Assembly (NCBI GenBank): GCA_026122225.1
Contig: JANEZZ010002675.1
Coordinates: 1,410,501-1,474,500 of the forward strand
DNA: 64,000 nt
Reading direction: 5' to 3'
DNA from: Heloderma charlesbogerti
Lineage: Eukaryota > Chordata > Lepidosauria > Squamata > Helodermatidae
Positions 26,244 to 37,774 of the stretch are shown here, piece after piece. Each line of letters begins with the position of its first letter. Within the stretch, counting starts at the first letter, position 1. The position numbers and the translations under genes were made by a program. Below the pieces are notes generated by a model. It was not told where the DNA came from. It was given only the letters and a program-made list of their open reading frames with translations, and did no database searches.

Positions 26244-26313
26244 TGAAAGGTGTGTTGCTATTAGGGAGCACATGATGGATGGCAATTGGGATCAGGGATG
26301 TACAGCCAATGAC

Positions 26314-26620
26314 TGAGTTCACACGATCACCACAGCCCACTGTGGCTTATTTAAGGTGGGTGGTGGCGCATGCTGACAGCCACTTTGAATATGCAAGCCA
26401 TGGCAAGTGAGCACTGTGACTTACTGCATTGCATTGTGCAAACGCAGCAAAGGTGGTTTATGTGAGGGTTAAACAACAGCTCATGGGTCATGTGAGGGCT
26501 GTTTAACCCTTGCATAAGTCACCATCACCGGGTTCGCACAACATGATAAGCCATGGTGCTTGCCCGCTGAGGCGTGAATAGTCAAAATGGCCACCAACTA
26601 TGGCAATTGTGTGAACCAGC
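26314..26620. mobile_element. hAT MITE with perfect 8-bp target duplication
   Basis: CCAATGAC occurs immediately before (26306-26313) and after (26621-26628) the element. The ends GAGTTCACACG and GTGTGAACC are inverted copies. An 8-bp duplication fits the hAT superfamily. Internal palindromic pairs such as GCCATGG, and GAGGGTTAAAC with GTTTAACCC, fill the body. No transposase. Relatives at 10053-10345 and 39131-39420. Confidence 0.75.
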
Positions 26621-26993
26621 CCAATGACTTGTGGTCTCATGTTATACTGGTGATGTGAGAGCTGCTGAAGCACCAGTCCTTCCCATGCCACCAGGGTAAT
26701 GTGGGAAATGCTTGGACATATTAGAGAATTCTGCACTGCCGAGTGTTCCAGTGCCAATGTTGCAGTGGAATAATGCCAGTGTGGGGAAGGGCCACAGCAT
26801 ATGCTCCTCCTGCATGGCCCAGGGCTTGTCATATTTCCCCTGCAGCACAGAAAAAAGGTAGTGCTGCAGCAGCTGCCACTGCTGGCATAAAATGATCCAA
26901 CTCTTAATGGTAAATGTATCAATTTTTACTATGAGAATAGACTTCCAAGTAGATTCAGGACAAGTCAAAATTCCATTGACCGTGCCTGTAACT

Positions 26994-27814
26994 TAGGGAT
27001 GTCAGAGAATTCCGCCACAGATCTCGGTGAGGCCGAATGCTAGTGCATTCGGCCCCCCAAAATCTGTGGTGGAACGGCCTGCCCCCCCGCCTCCCCGTGG
27101 ATCCCCCCCCCCGGGATGAGACTTACCTGGGGCGGATGTTCCGGGGGGTGGCGGCGGCTCCGGCGGCGGCTTTGGCAGCGGCTGGTCTTCCGACTGGCTG
27201 CCGCTACCGCCATTTGCAGTCTGGAGGTGGGTTTTTTTGGGGTTTTTTTACAGAGACGTGATAGGCTACGTAAAGATTTACAAAGCCTATCACGGCTGGG
27301 TTAAAAAACAACAACACACGTATGCAAATGGCGGCGGCTACAGCCGCCGCCATTTGCGTTCCTTATTTTTGGCCATCTTAGTCTACGTAAATATTTACGT
27401 AGACTATTACAGCAAAAATAAAGGGGAACGCAAATAGCGTAGCGGGCACTATTTGCGTTCCCCTTTATTTTCGCCGTAATAGTCTACGTAAATATTTACG
27501 TAGACTAAGATGGCCAAAAATAAGGAACGCAAATGGCGGCGGCTGTAGCTGCCACCATTTGCGTACACAGTTTTTTGTTGTTGTTTTTTTACCCAGAGCC
27601 CTCCGCGGCCGGAAATCCGGCTGCGGACGGCTCTGGCCTGTGCCTGGCCAGCTGCTCCGTGGAGCTGCCGTGGAGTACAGCCGGCTGTTCGAGGATTCCG
27701 GGGGGGAGGAACGGATCGCCTCACCCCTCGTCAAGGATTCCGGGGGGAGGGACGGAACACCTCCCCCCCATAAACATAATCCATGGAAAGGTAAGTGACT
27801 TTCGTACATCCCTA
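26994..27814. mobile_element. hAT-type foldback element, palindromes within palindromes (copy 1)
   Basis: The ends are TAGGGATG and CATCCCTA, an 8-bp terminal inverted repeat of the kind seen in hAT transposons such as maize Ac. The centre near 27445 is a palindrome with arms of about 145 bp (27293-27599). Each arm contains smaller palindromes: the TACGTAAATATTTACGTA core appears once per arm, and an AAATGGCGGCGGCT hairpin occurs in each arm. A terminal hairpin at 27010-27075 pairs CCGCCACAGAT with ATCTGTGGTGG. Consensus splice donors face outward near both ends (AAAGGTAAGTGAC at 27788 and, on the minus strand, CCAGGTAAGTCTC at about 27127). The flanks CTGTAACT and CTCTATCT agree at 6 of 8 bases. 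No transposase frame. Confidence 0.75.
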
Positions 27815-27815
27815 C

Positions 27816-27864
<49 letters not shown>
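27814..27864. repeat. (CTAT)n microsatellite
   Basis: About twelve uninterrupted CTAT units directly abut the right end of the hAT foldback element. Confidence 0.95.
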
Positions 27865-28058
27865 TTCTGAGCCGTCTTTGAGCCCAAAAAGTTCCTCCAA
27901 GGCAACTTATAATTCTTCTTTGTGGCCTTTGTGCATCATACATATGGGCTACTTCGCCTGTAGCCATTCCAGGGTTGCCTGCTTTACTTCAGACCACTCA
28001 GCAATCTTGGAAAACTCCGTCCTCTGTACCACCAACTTCCAAGCGCCTTGAACATAGA

Positions 28059-28599
28059 TGTCAGAGTGGAAACTGAGCCCATAGAGCCCCAGTTCTGATT
28101 CTGAGGAACAGCTATCTGTGGGAGAGGAGCTCGCTCATCTATCACAAGCACAGCAGCTGGCAGAGATTCCTCCTGCCAGCATTCCTGGGATAGATAGTGA
28201 CCCTGGCAGTGAGAGAGCGCTGGAGGGGGGCTTGCTGGACGCTCAGCGCAGACGCAGGGAGCGGCGACAGATGGAGGGTGCAGAAAGGAGGCGCTCTGCT
28301 CATTTGGCGCGCAAACAACGGTCGTGTCCTGAGGACCCAAGGGAAAAAGGGAGGATCTCCCCCCAGCCCATAAGTTCAGGGTCTTCCTGTGGTTCTCCTT
28401 CAAACAGGGACCAACTGCCTTACCTGGAGCTTAGGCTACTCTGCTATCTTTCCCCAGTGGTGTTCCTTGCTTTGGCGCTAGCAACTAGTATTCTGAAAGA
28501 GTCATAAAGGAATAAAGTCTTGGAAAGAATTCCTTGTCATCTGTGTCCTGAGTTGGCTATTGGTGGGGACTGCAAGAGGCAGCTAGGGCACTCCTGACA
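28059..28599 (+). mobile_element. Solo LTR of an LTR retrotransposon, 541 bp
   Basis: It begins TGTCAG and ends CTGACA, a perfect 6-bp inverted end of the TG...CA type, flanked by ATAGA (28054-28058) and ATAGG (28600-28604), a nearly perfect 5-bp target duplication. AATAAAG near 28511 could serve as the polyadenylation signal. A 129-codon open frame at 28118-28507 is rich in Arg, Glu and Ser; its function is unknown and it may be an LTR-encoded or gag-leader remnant. No internal retroelement sequence lies next to it, so recombination between two LTRs is inferred. Gypsy-like affinity is a guess. Confidence 0.75.
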
Positions 28600-28909
28600 A
28601 TAGGTACAAGGTCCTGGAGTCTTTTTTGCCACCCTATGTCTAACTCTGATAATAGGGACTTCACAGGGAAAATTTCAAGAAGTGCATTCTTCCCCACTAG
28701 ATAAGGAGTGTAGAAGGCGTAATATACTTGGGAGGCACATTTATTCTTCCGTGGCTCTTAGCCTGTGTGTTACGAACTATTAGGCAGTGATGTCTCGTCA
28801 CCAACGCTTCTTGTGGGAGAAGATAGGGGCTTTATTTGAACGCTTGCCAAAGAAGAAGTGTGAATAGGCACAACACTTTCAAGGCAAGGCTATGCATCTC
28901 TCCTGCCAG

Positions 28910-28980
28910 CAGATTTGGGGGTTGGACTCGATGGCCTTGTAGGCCCCTTCCAACCCTACTATACTATTCTATTCTATGAG
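28910..28980 (+). mobile_element. CR1 3' tail fragment
   Basis: GGGGGTTGGACTCGATGGCC is followed by TTGTAGGCCCCTTCCAACCC and an ATTCTATT-like tail. Only the last ~65 bp of a CR1 is present. Confidence 0.8.
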
Positions 28981-29149
28981 ATCAATACGTCCAGACACTT
29001 GGCAAGCAGACAGTGATTCTAAAGTGATAGCTGGCTCCATAGCACTTAGAGGGCATGCCTGGCTGCAATCCACATGACTTGCCCAGGAGGCATGCTCCCA
29101 TATTGAAGATTTGCCATTTGATGGTGATGGGTTGTTCAGAGCAAAGACA

Positions 29150-29405
29150 GATGAAGCTATGGATACTATCAGTCGCAGCTGGTGACTCCAGTTCCAGAGG
29201 GGTGGTGATTCCATTCTGGGTTTTAGTTACCACCAGCCGAAACTCTAAAGGCGCTATCTAAGGTGTCAAACCTTAGCCCCAAAATGGTTTCAGAACCTTG
29301 GATAGTGCATTTAGAGCTTTGGCTGGTTGTAACTAAAACCCAGAATGGAATCACAGCCCCTCCAGAACTGGAATCACCAGCTGCCACAAGATACCATACA
29401 GAAGG
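29150..29405. repeat. Foldback element with ~110-bp arms
   Basis: CAGCTGGTGACTCCAGTTCC at 29175 is mirrored by GGAATCACCAGCTG near 29370, and TTCCATTCTGGGTTTTAGTT at 29211 by AACTAAAACCCAGAATGGAA at 29331. The loop is about 30 bp near 29265-29295. The two arms are about 85-90% complementary by eye. Short mirrored frames (MES.PL.NW.HQL) arise from it and are not genes. Confidence 0.7.
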
Positions 29406-29867
29406 CCAAAAATACCATTAAGCAAATGGGCTGGGTCAACAACCTTCTTCATATTGACCAAGACAGTGGTACCGGCAATCTGTATACCAACAATCTTCAT
29501 GCTACCCAACAGGTTAACTGCTTCGCCAATCCCCTACTATGGACCAGAAATATCAGTTTCCACCATCCAAGTTTCGCAACACCCGCTGCAAGCAGGACCA
29601 AGGAGGCAAACATGATCTTTGATTCCCCCCACTCCATTTGTCCTCCTTCTGTCTGTCACCACATCTTCAGCTCTTGTCTATCTCTTTGCCCCAGGCTTGG
29701 AGGCTAATAACATGGGATTTGTGAGTTCTCTCAATAGTTCAGATAGGATACAGGGTAGAGTTTGATAACCCTCTCCCCACCATGACCCACCCCTTCACCT
29801 GCTCTTCTCGCTGAAGTCACTACCCTCCTGTCAAAATTAGCAATAGAATAGGTCCCACACCAGGATG

Positions 29868-31240
29868 CAGGAAACAGGTTCTACTCCCGCTATTTCACTG
29901 TCCTGAAAAAAGACAGAAAACGACACCCCATCTTGGACCTCAGGGAGGTGAACCTCTTTATCACACCCAAGCACTTTAAGCTGGTCACCCTCTCTACCAT
30001 TCCTCCTTTTGTTTGGTGATTGGTTTGCATCCTTAGATCTAAAGGACACCTATTTTCATACTGCTATAAAGGCCAAATACTGTCATTTTCTGCATTTCAC
30101 CATCAGCACAGACAGGTACCAGTTCCATGTCTTATGCTTTGTGCTGGCTAAGGTCCCCAGATATTCACCAATTGTATGGCTGATCTTGCAGCTCACCTAT
30201 GCCTACAGGGAATATCGGTCTGTCCTTATATAGATGACTGGCTACTAGTGGCAACTACGAGGACAGATCTCTCACACTGTTCTCCCCACTTGCAACCTCC
30301 TTCACAAACCTGGCCTCTGTTTAAAGATCAAGAAGTCCCATATGCCCCGAATGCAGCATATCCAATTATCGGAGTGATTTTGGACTTGATCACAGGTTGT
30401 ATCTTCCTTCCTCAAGATAGGCTCTTCACCTTGACCTGTTTCACTTGGGAGGTCTCCATCAAAAGGAACCCTCCAGCATCGAAGATACAGAGGCTCTTGG
30501 GACTAATGCTAGGCACCATATCGGTTGTGGGCTTTGCATGGCTTCAAATGAGAACCATCCAGAACCAGCACGTTTGCATTTTCAATCCAATAACAACATC
30601 CGTCAGACATGACTGCAACTTCCATGAGAAATGGCCGAATCTGTCCTCTGATGGATGGATGTCAACAACTTGCAAGAGGGCATGCCTTTCCCTGTTCCCT
30701 TCCCTCCCAGAGTAACAACTGATGTATCTCTGGCGAGTTGGGGTGCGCATTGTGGAACTCTCAAGGTGCAGAGGAAATTGTCCAAGGAGGAGTCACAGCA
30801 TATCAGCCTACTGGAACTCCTTGCAATGTTGAAGGCCCTCAAGGTTTTTGATATGGAGCTATGGAACCAGTTGGTTCAGGAAGTATCAGACAAGTATCAG
30901 AAGTATCCACTATCAACTACTATCTGAACAAGCAAGGTGGAACTTGCTCCCTGACCTTTCTTGATCTCATGCTCTGGATCTATCAACAGTGCATTCTCTG
31001 TCATATCGTCCTCATGGAGTTTCATATAGTGGGAGAGGACAATCTCCTAGCTGATGATCTGAGTCGGAATCGATTGCTGACCCACGAGTGGACAATAATA
31101 CTTCAGTATGGACGTCATTTTTTACATTGGGGCACACCCCAGGTGGATTTGTTTGCCAGAGCGGTGAACAGCCAGTCTGGATTATTCTGCAGCAGCGCAG
31201 GGATAGACTTGGGATTGCTAGGGAACATGTCACTTTATCA
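29868..31240 (+). pseudogene. DIRS reverse transcriptase and RNase H, broken
   Basis: RT starts with YSRYFTVLKKDRKRHPILDL (29883), then WFASLDLKDTYFH (30023, catalytic Asp block), FHVLCFVLAKVPR (30121) and PYIDDWLLVATTRTD (30222, catalytic Asp pair kept). The RNase H region reads SWGAHCGTLKVQRKLSKEES (30734), YYLNKQGGTCSLTFLDL (30918), VGEDNLLADDLSRN (31030) and WGTPQVDLFAR (31129). The blocks lie in different frames with a TGA near 30018 and several shifts, so no enzyme can be made. Motif spacing is as in DIRS polyproteins. Confidence 0.8.
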
Positions 31241-31514
31241 CTAGGTGGGACAATTCCTGTATGCCTTCCTGTCTTTTCCTCTTCTGACCAAGGTTGTAGC
31301 AAAGATTGAAGCAAACAACACAAACTGCCTGTTTCTCACCCTGTAGTGGCCAAGGCTGCCATGGTTTGCACTTCTCCTCCACAGAGTATATGTAACTTCC
31401 ATCAATATCAAACCTGCTGACCAGAGACAGAGGCAGAATCTGGATTTGGAGACACCACGCTTGACAGCGTGGGGGATCTGGTGAGCATCCAAAATACACA
31501 AATGCTTCAGGAGG

Positions 31515-32470
31515 TACACTGGATTCTTGATGCAGCTCATAAACTCTCTATCTGCAAGTCATACACAGCAAAATGGAATTCTTTTTCTGGTTTTGCAAGG
31601 TTGCATGGATTTGTTTGAGTTAGATGCCCATTGCACCAAGTTCTTCCATTTCTCCTTCATTTGCAGGAGAAGGGTTTATCTTTCCTCACTGAGGGTTTAT
31701 TTCGCCATCATTTCAGCATCCCTCATACCTGTGGATGGAGTCCACAGTTTTCTCAAACCCTTAGTAAAGCAGTTTTTGTGAGGTATGAAGATCCTTGCCC
31801 CTCCAGTTAGGAAACCAGCACAAGTGTGGAGCTGTCTGTAGTTTTTCAGGCTTTGACTATTAAGCATTTTGAATCACTAGCCACTATTGACCCCCATCTA
31901 CTGTCCTGGAAGACGGCCTTCCTTGTGGTGGTGACCTCTGCGTGCAGGTGAACTTTGCACATTGCACATAGATCCTCCTTATATGATCTTCCATTGTGAT
32001 AAAGTTGTGCTCCAGCCTGATCTTGCTTCACTTCCCAAGCTTGTCTCTGATTTTCATTTGAATCATGACATTGTTCTACCAGCTTTCTTTCCTTCACCTT
32101 CCACATCTGTCAAATCTTCTCTTCATTCTTTGGATGTACATTGAGCTCTAGCTTTCTACTAATCTCAGACTGAACTGTTTCGTCGATCACATCACTTATT
32201 CCTCTTTTTATGAAGGTCCACGCAAAGAATTCTTGATCCCTAAGATTTGCCTCATGGGTTGTGCATGCCATCAAACCAGCTTATGAACTCATAGGCCTCT
32301 GACTCTTGGATCTGGTTTGATCACATTCCACACAGGCAGTAGCTACATCTGTGGCGTTCACTAAGAGCATCTCTCCGCTGGAACTGTTGTGCTGCTACCT
32401 AGTTGCAACCATCAACTTTCATAACTCAGTATAGACTGGATGTCAGGACAAGAGCTGACTGCTGCTTTGG
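31515..32470 (+). pseudogene. DIRS tyrosine recombinase, broken
   Basis: Fragments in order are LSSLRVYFAIISASLIPVDG (31683), PLVKQFL (31760), a degraded VVVTSACR (31927, the first catalytic Arg region), DPPYMIFHCDKVVLQPDLAS (31968), SDFHLNHDIVLPAFFPSPST (32047), SLHSLDVH (32120) and TQYRLDV (32422, including the expected active-site Tyr). The histidine-arginine block is scrambled. In DIRS elements this enzyme integrates a circular DNA intermediate instead of a DDE integrase. Multiple stops. Confidence 0.75.
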
Positions 32471-32590
32471 ATGTGCTGTCCTGCCAGCCGTTTAACAAAT
32501 GGACACCAAACCCACCTCTGATAAACCGACTTGGTACTTGCCCACATGTATGATGCACAGAGACCACAAAGAAGAAAAACAAGTTGTTTA

Positions 32591-32888
32591 GCTGTAACTG
32601 TACTTCTTTGAGTGGTCATCTGTGCATTCACACAGCCCTCCCATTGTCCCCGCTTTGATGTCTAGTTTGGTACTGAGGGTTCTCTGAGTTCTGAGGCTGC
32701 ATTCAGTAGTCTCAAGGAACTGAGGGAATAGGCAGGAATGCGCTAGGGATACGCACACTGGAATGGAGGGGGAGGGTTCCTGCCAAATATTTCTAAGCTA
32801 TAGAAAGTTCCTGAATGGGGCTCCGCACAGGCGCAAACCCCATATGTGTCAATGCACAGATGACCACTTGAAGAACTACAGTTACAGG
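32591..32888. repeat. Inverted repeat at the DIRS 3' end
   Basis: The left arm 32591-32633 (GCTGTAACTGTACTTCTTTG...) and right arm 32845-32888 (...GAAGAACTACAGTTACAGG) are complementary over about 43 bp with a few mismatches, including GAGTGGTCATCTGTGCAT in the left arm. DIRS elements carry inverted termini of this kind. Confidence 0.75.
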
Positions 32889-33858
32889 TAAGAAACCTGT
32901 CTTTTAAAACTTTAAAACAATTTTAAAAAATCTTAAAGCAGCATGACAAAGGGTGCTTCTGCTTAGAGGCATTCATGGTGGAAGGTTGTATGTGCATATA
33001 GTGCACATCTGACTTCCACAGTCTACATGTACCATATGCCTGCACACAACGTGGGTACAAGTACATAACTGTTCATTTCTATGTTTTTATTGCTAGTGTG
33101 CATGTCTGTATTTAGAACATAAGTAATTGCTTTGATCCAGGCAATCACACAACTATGCAGTGTTATTTTGTATTGTTGGCTATGGAACCACAAAGAACTA
33201 CATCAGGGTGGGGAAACTTTTTCCTGTCAAGGACCACATTCCCGATGTGAGTAATCTGTCAGGGTTGCAGGTTGCCCACCCCTGATCTATATCGACAGCT
33301 GAGAGAGTATTTGTAGAATATCTGAACAGCCGGAGTACATCTGGAGAATATTTGACATGCACATTTACAAAAGAAGAGAATTTTATGGAGCAAATTCCTT
33401 TCAGCTCTGTTCTAAACCATTAAAATAATAATGATTCAGCACTGATGGAGTGGTGGTAGTCCACACTGACTCAAAATACATATTTGAAAGGATCTGTTCT
33501 GTAGACATCATTGAGTCAAAGTGAAAGTTTTTGATGGGTGGAACAGACACTCCGTAGTCTGAGCTGAAATAATATATGTTAAGAGTTTGGAACACTCTAA
33601 AGAGCCTTAGAAGTGTAATAGTAATTAGTAACACATCTTTAGTCCTTATGGAACTAGGCTGTAAGTCTGGAGACAGATTATCATTTTTTCAAAATAAGCA
33701 AAGAGCAAACACACTTTAGGAGTTCTGGAGATCAAGTATTCCTACAACAAAGCAAGAAAAAACAGAGTTCATAGTTTTGTTTTGATTCTGCTGCAGTACT
33801 TGCTAAAGCAAGTTAACACCCTCTCAGAAACGTATTGCTTTTCCTTGGCCCCCACTCA

Positions 33859-33882
33859 TTCTCTCTCTCTCTCTCTCTCTCT
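33859..33882. repeat. (CT)n microsatellite
   Basis: An uninterrupted CT dinucleotide run, followed by TTAGG. It looks like a splice acceptor, but no SLC6A5 sequence follows. Confidence 0.9.
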
Positions 33883-34781
33883 TAGGTCAGATACTTTATA
33901 TCTGTGCTTCTGATCTTAAGAGGACTGGCTTGGAAATGGTCTATATATTGCCTATTCAAAAATAGTGCCATTTCTACGTTTTTTAAAGCATAGTACCCAA
34001 AGCAGTACCAAATATATTATGTCTTGTTTGAAAGGAATTTATTTCACTGCAGCAGTTATTTCATTTTTAGCACAGTATTTCTTGAGCTACCCAGTTCATT
34101 ACAGTTGATTTGGGAAGCAAAGGTCGCAAACTGGTAATTAAGCAGAAATTAAAATAACTGATATGGAGGCTTGATTTCCTTTAATAGGTAATAATCATAT
34201 AATTGTTTCCTCTTAAACCACCATAAATGTGTTTTCTTTCCCCTTTTCTATATAAAAAACACCAATCAAATTATATCTTCAACAAAGAATTCAGTGACAA
34301 GATGAACAGGATTTTCATTGTCTGTATCTCTGTAGAATTAACTAAGGGTTACCCCCTCTATAGATGTAAAATAATTTGTGATATAATAATTAAAATCTTT
34401 GCTCACTCCCGGCAATGTATTACTTTTTGGTCATCTGTATACTTTTGGGAAATTGGCTAAACAAAAATCCAATTATTTTGATGCAGCAACCCACTGCTCA
34501 AACGATTGGGCTAAATAATTGAGCACATGTCCTTTGATGTGTGAGCTTGGTGACTGGTGACTGTGAGTTGTTTTCATAGGCCTCATTTCAGGACTGAAGA
34601 GAGAGAAAGAGAGAAGATGGTGAAGGCTGGATAATTACAATCTAGACATTTTATTCTCTAGTAATCTTGCACAAAACAAACACTGAACAGCAGGGTATTT
34701 TAATATTGCTGTGTAGAGTAACACCAGTAATTTCAGCTGACCTTGTTCTGCTTTTCTAACTGATTTTCTCCCCAATTCTAG

Positions 34782-34937
<156 letters not shown>

Positions 34938-34971
34938 TAAATTCCCTACTTGTGGCCATGTTGTACATCCC

Positions 34972-35010
<39 letters not shown>
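34972..35010. repeat. (CTTT)n microsatellite in the 3' UTR
   Basis: About nine CTTT units begin roughly 35 bp after the SLC6A5 stop codon, so they should be transcribed. Confidence 0.9.
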
Positions 35011-35809
35011 AATTGCTTTCTTTCAGTGCCTGAAAGTGGTTGCTTAGGAAGTAAGATTTCTAATTGCATGCCTGTAGTAAAGAATAGACCACTAGATAGA
35101 CCACTTTAAGTGCTGGGTTTTGGTATTCATATACAGTGGTGCTTGGGAAGGAATACTTTCACTGTGAAACAGTGACAAACAATTAGTTGCATTAGGAAAT
35201 TGTTTTTGTGAATGCTGGGCCAATTTTGCTCTTACAGCTAATTCACACAATTTGATTCGTTTATTGCAGCCACATGGGTGAAATACAAGTTGCTGGCAAC
35301 ATCTGGGCACCCCATGAGTACCGCCTCTGCTTCAGTTTTGTTGAGAGATGAGTAGGTTGGCAACTATATGCAGTGTTCGGCCGAGATTGGATGGAGGTTG
35401 CAGGTTCATGCTTCCTATCTTGATTAGTTCAAAAAAAGTGGGTTTTTACATCATAAAATCAATCTAACACAGAAGTTTCTGTAGCCTATTTTTATGACAT
35501 GTAAAAGCCAGTAAGACCAGGACTAAAATGGTGGGTACAATTTAGTAATTTTCTCTGCTTGTGAAAAATGTCACAACCATTTTGCTTTGGTTTTGTGCTA
35601 ACTGATTTTAAAAGTTGTTAACTTGGGCCTGGGAACCATCTAGACCTGATGTCTTGATATGTAAAACTATCTGAAGATTACAAACAAGTGGCTAGACTGC
35701 CATATGGGCAAATCCATTGTATATCTATTTGCCCCAAGTTCCAACCACCCTAGTATCTTAACAGAATGTGTGGTTGAAACTGGATATATGGATAGAGTCA
35801 GACTAGTGG

Positions 35810-35975
35810 CCTTTTCTATCAGTCATGACTAGAAGTCAGCCTTACAGCCAACTCTATCAGGCCAAAGTACTTCTGACTTCCTGAGATCCTTTTATTGAAG
35901 ATGCTGAGGTTTGAACCTGGAACATCATACATGATACATACAGTGTTCTTGTACTGAGCTATGGCTCCCTATTCT
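35810..35975 (-). mobile_element. tRNA-derived SINE, antisense, old
   Basis: The antisense strand has a B-box-like GGTTCAAACCTCAGC (complement of gctgaggtttgaacc near 35905) and an A-box region (complement of tgtactgagctatggctccc near 35950). It is the same SINE type as at 5233, 38985 and 48618, strongly diverged. Confidence 0.5.
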
Positions 35976-37774
35976 GCACCCAGGGTTTTTGTGTTTCATA
36001 CACACACAAAGTTAGAATTGGGCATATGAAACAACAGAACATTGCGGGATGCAGCTGAGAATAGTACATAACGTATGAGACTGGATTCCTACCTCAGTAA
36101 TACCAGATACAAATGCAGAAGGGCTCCACTGAGTTTGAACTGTCCTCCAGTATTTATGCCATAGGAGCCAAATGCGGCCCACAGATTCAGCCAACATGTC
36201 TTCCATTCAGTGGCTGCTAGCTACATTGGCACTAGCTGAGCTGCTTTTAAAACATGCAAGGAGACAGCCTTTCAGTACAGTGCACTAATATATTACGATG
36301 CTTGGCATTGGTGTGGAGAGAGATTAATGAGCCTTTCAAGCTTTTTTTAAAGGCATGTGTGGGGAGAAAAATAAAACAAGAGCATGATGACATGTGCTAT
36401 GTGAGAGAAAGCAATATCTCTGTTCTGCAATCTGATGCAAAACAATGCCAAGCTGAGCCAGATGGGCACCCCTGTCTTAATTAATTTTACACATTTCAGT
36501 TAATAATCTAGGGGTTCCCCCCTTTTTCATTAAAAATGCCTCAGTTCTTCTGAGTGTTTTTTACATTTTAATTTTATTGGCAAACTGAAGAGAGAGAGAA
36601 ATAGCAAGTCCTAATTTTAAATTTGCCCCAAATACATTTTCCTTTCTTTCCTTCACTTTTGTTTACAATCTCTCCTTATCAAGAAGCCATCATATAATTT
36701 GTGCCTAATTTTATATTGCTACAGAAGTATGTATATCTTAGCTTCCACATACAAAACAGTTATTAGTGTTAACTGTGTAGTTCAGTTGTGTGATTTTCCC
36801 CTGGTATTTTTTTTTTTTTTTACAAAGTTCTTTATACAGCCTTTAGATGTATTCTTCTCTTTCAGTCAACAGGGTGAATGAAATAGCTGAACCCTGAAGT
36901 TAAGTCTATATAAATGTTATTATTATATACAATGCATAACTTCACAAAGACAAATTCTTCCTCAAAACAGAAATCTTGAGGTGTACATACTTTGCTTTTA
37001 TTGTCCTATTCCCATCCCGGACCCATTCCAAATTCATATACCATAAACCACCATCACAAGTTGCAGCAGAAGAGGGACAATGTAAAACAAGAAAGAGCAA
37101 GAATTTAGATTCTTGGTGCACCATTCATAAACTGCATTGTGTTACTGTACACAGTACACCCCATAGCATTGCACTGCAATATGTGCAGTGATATACAGAT
37201 ATTAATCTTAAAATAGTTTTTAACCTATTGAGTAGATTGAAAATAGAGCTTGTAAGAATACATTCAATGAACTCTATAGAAATAACCCATTTATTATGAA
37301 TGCACTATACATGAGGGAGAAAAATATGTCTTTGATAATTGGCAAAATTGTAACCTTTAGTATCCTCTTGTATCCTATACATGCATATGAGGTTTTTAAA
37401 AAGTGATCAGTGTTCATGTAGTGTGTACTAGTGCTGTTATATGTCCCTATAAAATATCTTAGCAACCAGTGTAGAGATGGTGAGTTTTAGAGTAGTTTTG
37501 CTTGTTTCTTTCCCCTTCCCCATGTTCGTAGTAGCCAATATAACTGTACTTCCTTTCAGGGGACTGATCTTTATATCATATCCTTCCTTTTGTCTATTTG
37601 TCTTTCACATTACAGGGTCTCAGGTAACTCTTGAGTTAAAATTCTGTGTTTTGTAGATGTGCCATTTTCATCCTGCTGGGGGGGCGGGGGGGGTTTTAAC
37701 AATGGAAACTAAAATGGCTACAATTAATGTTAAAATATTATATCTAAATCATATATTTATATACAATATACAAA

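Larger units (their letters stand above)
29540..32905 (+). mobile_element. DIRS-type tyrosine-recombinase retrotransposon, decayed
   Basis: The order is gag C-terminus remnant, reverse transcriptase, RNase H-like region, tyrosine recombinase and inverted terminal sequence, which is the DIRS layout. There is no integrase of the gypsy type and no LTR. The gag end near 29660-29760 reads SISLPQAWR and similar pieces across several frames. The right part contains inverted sequences at 32591-32633 and 32845-32888 and ends near CAGTTACAGGTAAGAAACC. The left end is not defined. All frames are interrupted. Confidence 0.8.
34938..36376 (+). other. SLC6A5: Presumed SLC6A5 3' UTR and flank
   Basis: Follows the TAG stop. 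It holds a (CTTT)n run and a degraded antisense SINE. The first AATAAA hexamer I find is at about 36370-36375, a possible polyadenylation signal, but the true end of the transcript cannot be fixed from sequence. Confidence 0.4.

Noticed and set aside
27000..27800. CpG island of an unknown cellular gene
   Set aside because: The GC-rich sequence belongs to a mobile palindromic element with a second copy at 56919; a promoter role is considered only as a property of the element.
27814..27864. CRISPR-like direct repeats
   Set aside because: Simple CTAT microsatellite without spacers; the genome is a vertebrate.
33859..33890. Polypyrimidine tract and TTAG as an extra SLC6A5 acceptor
   Set aside because: The downstream sequence encodes no transporter peptide and the true acceptor at 34781 gives an exact in-frame continuation.
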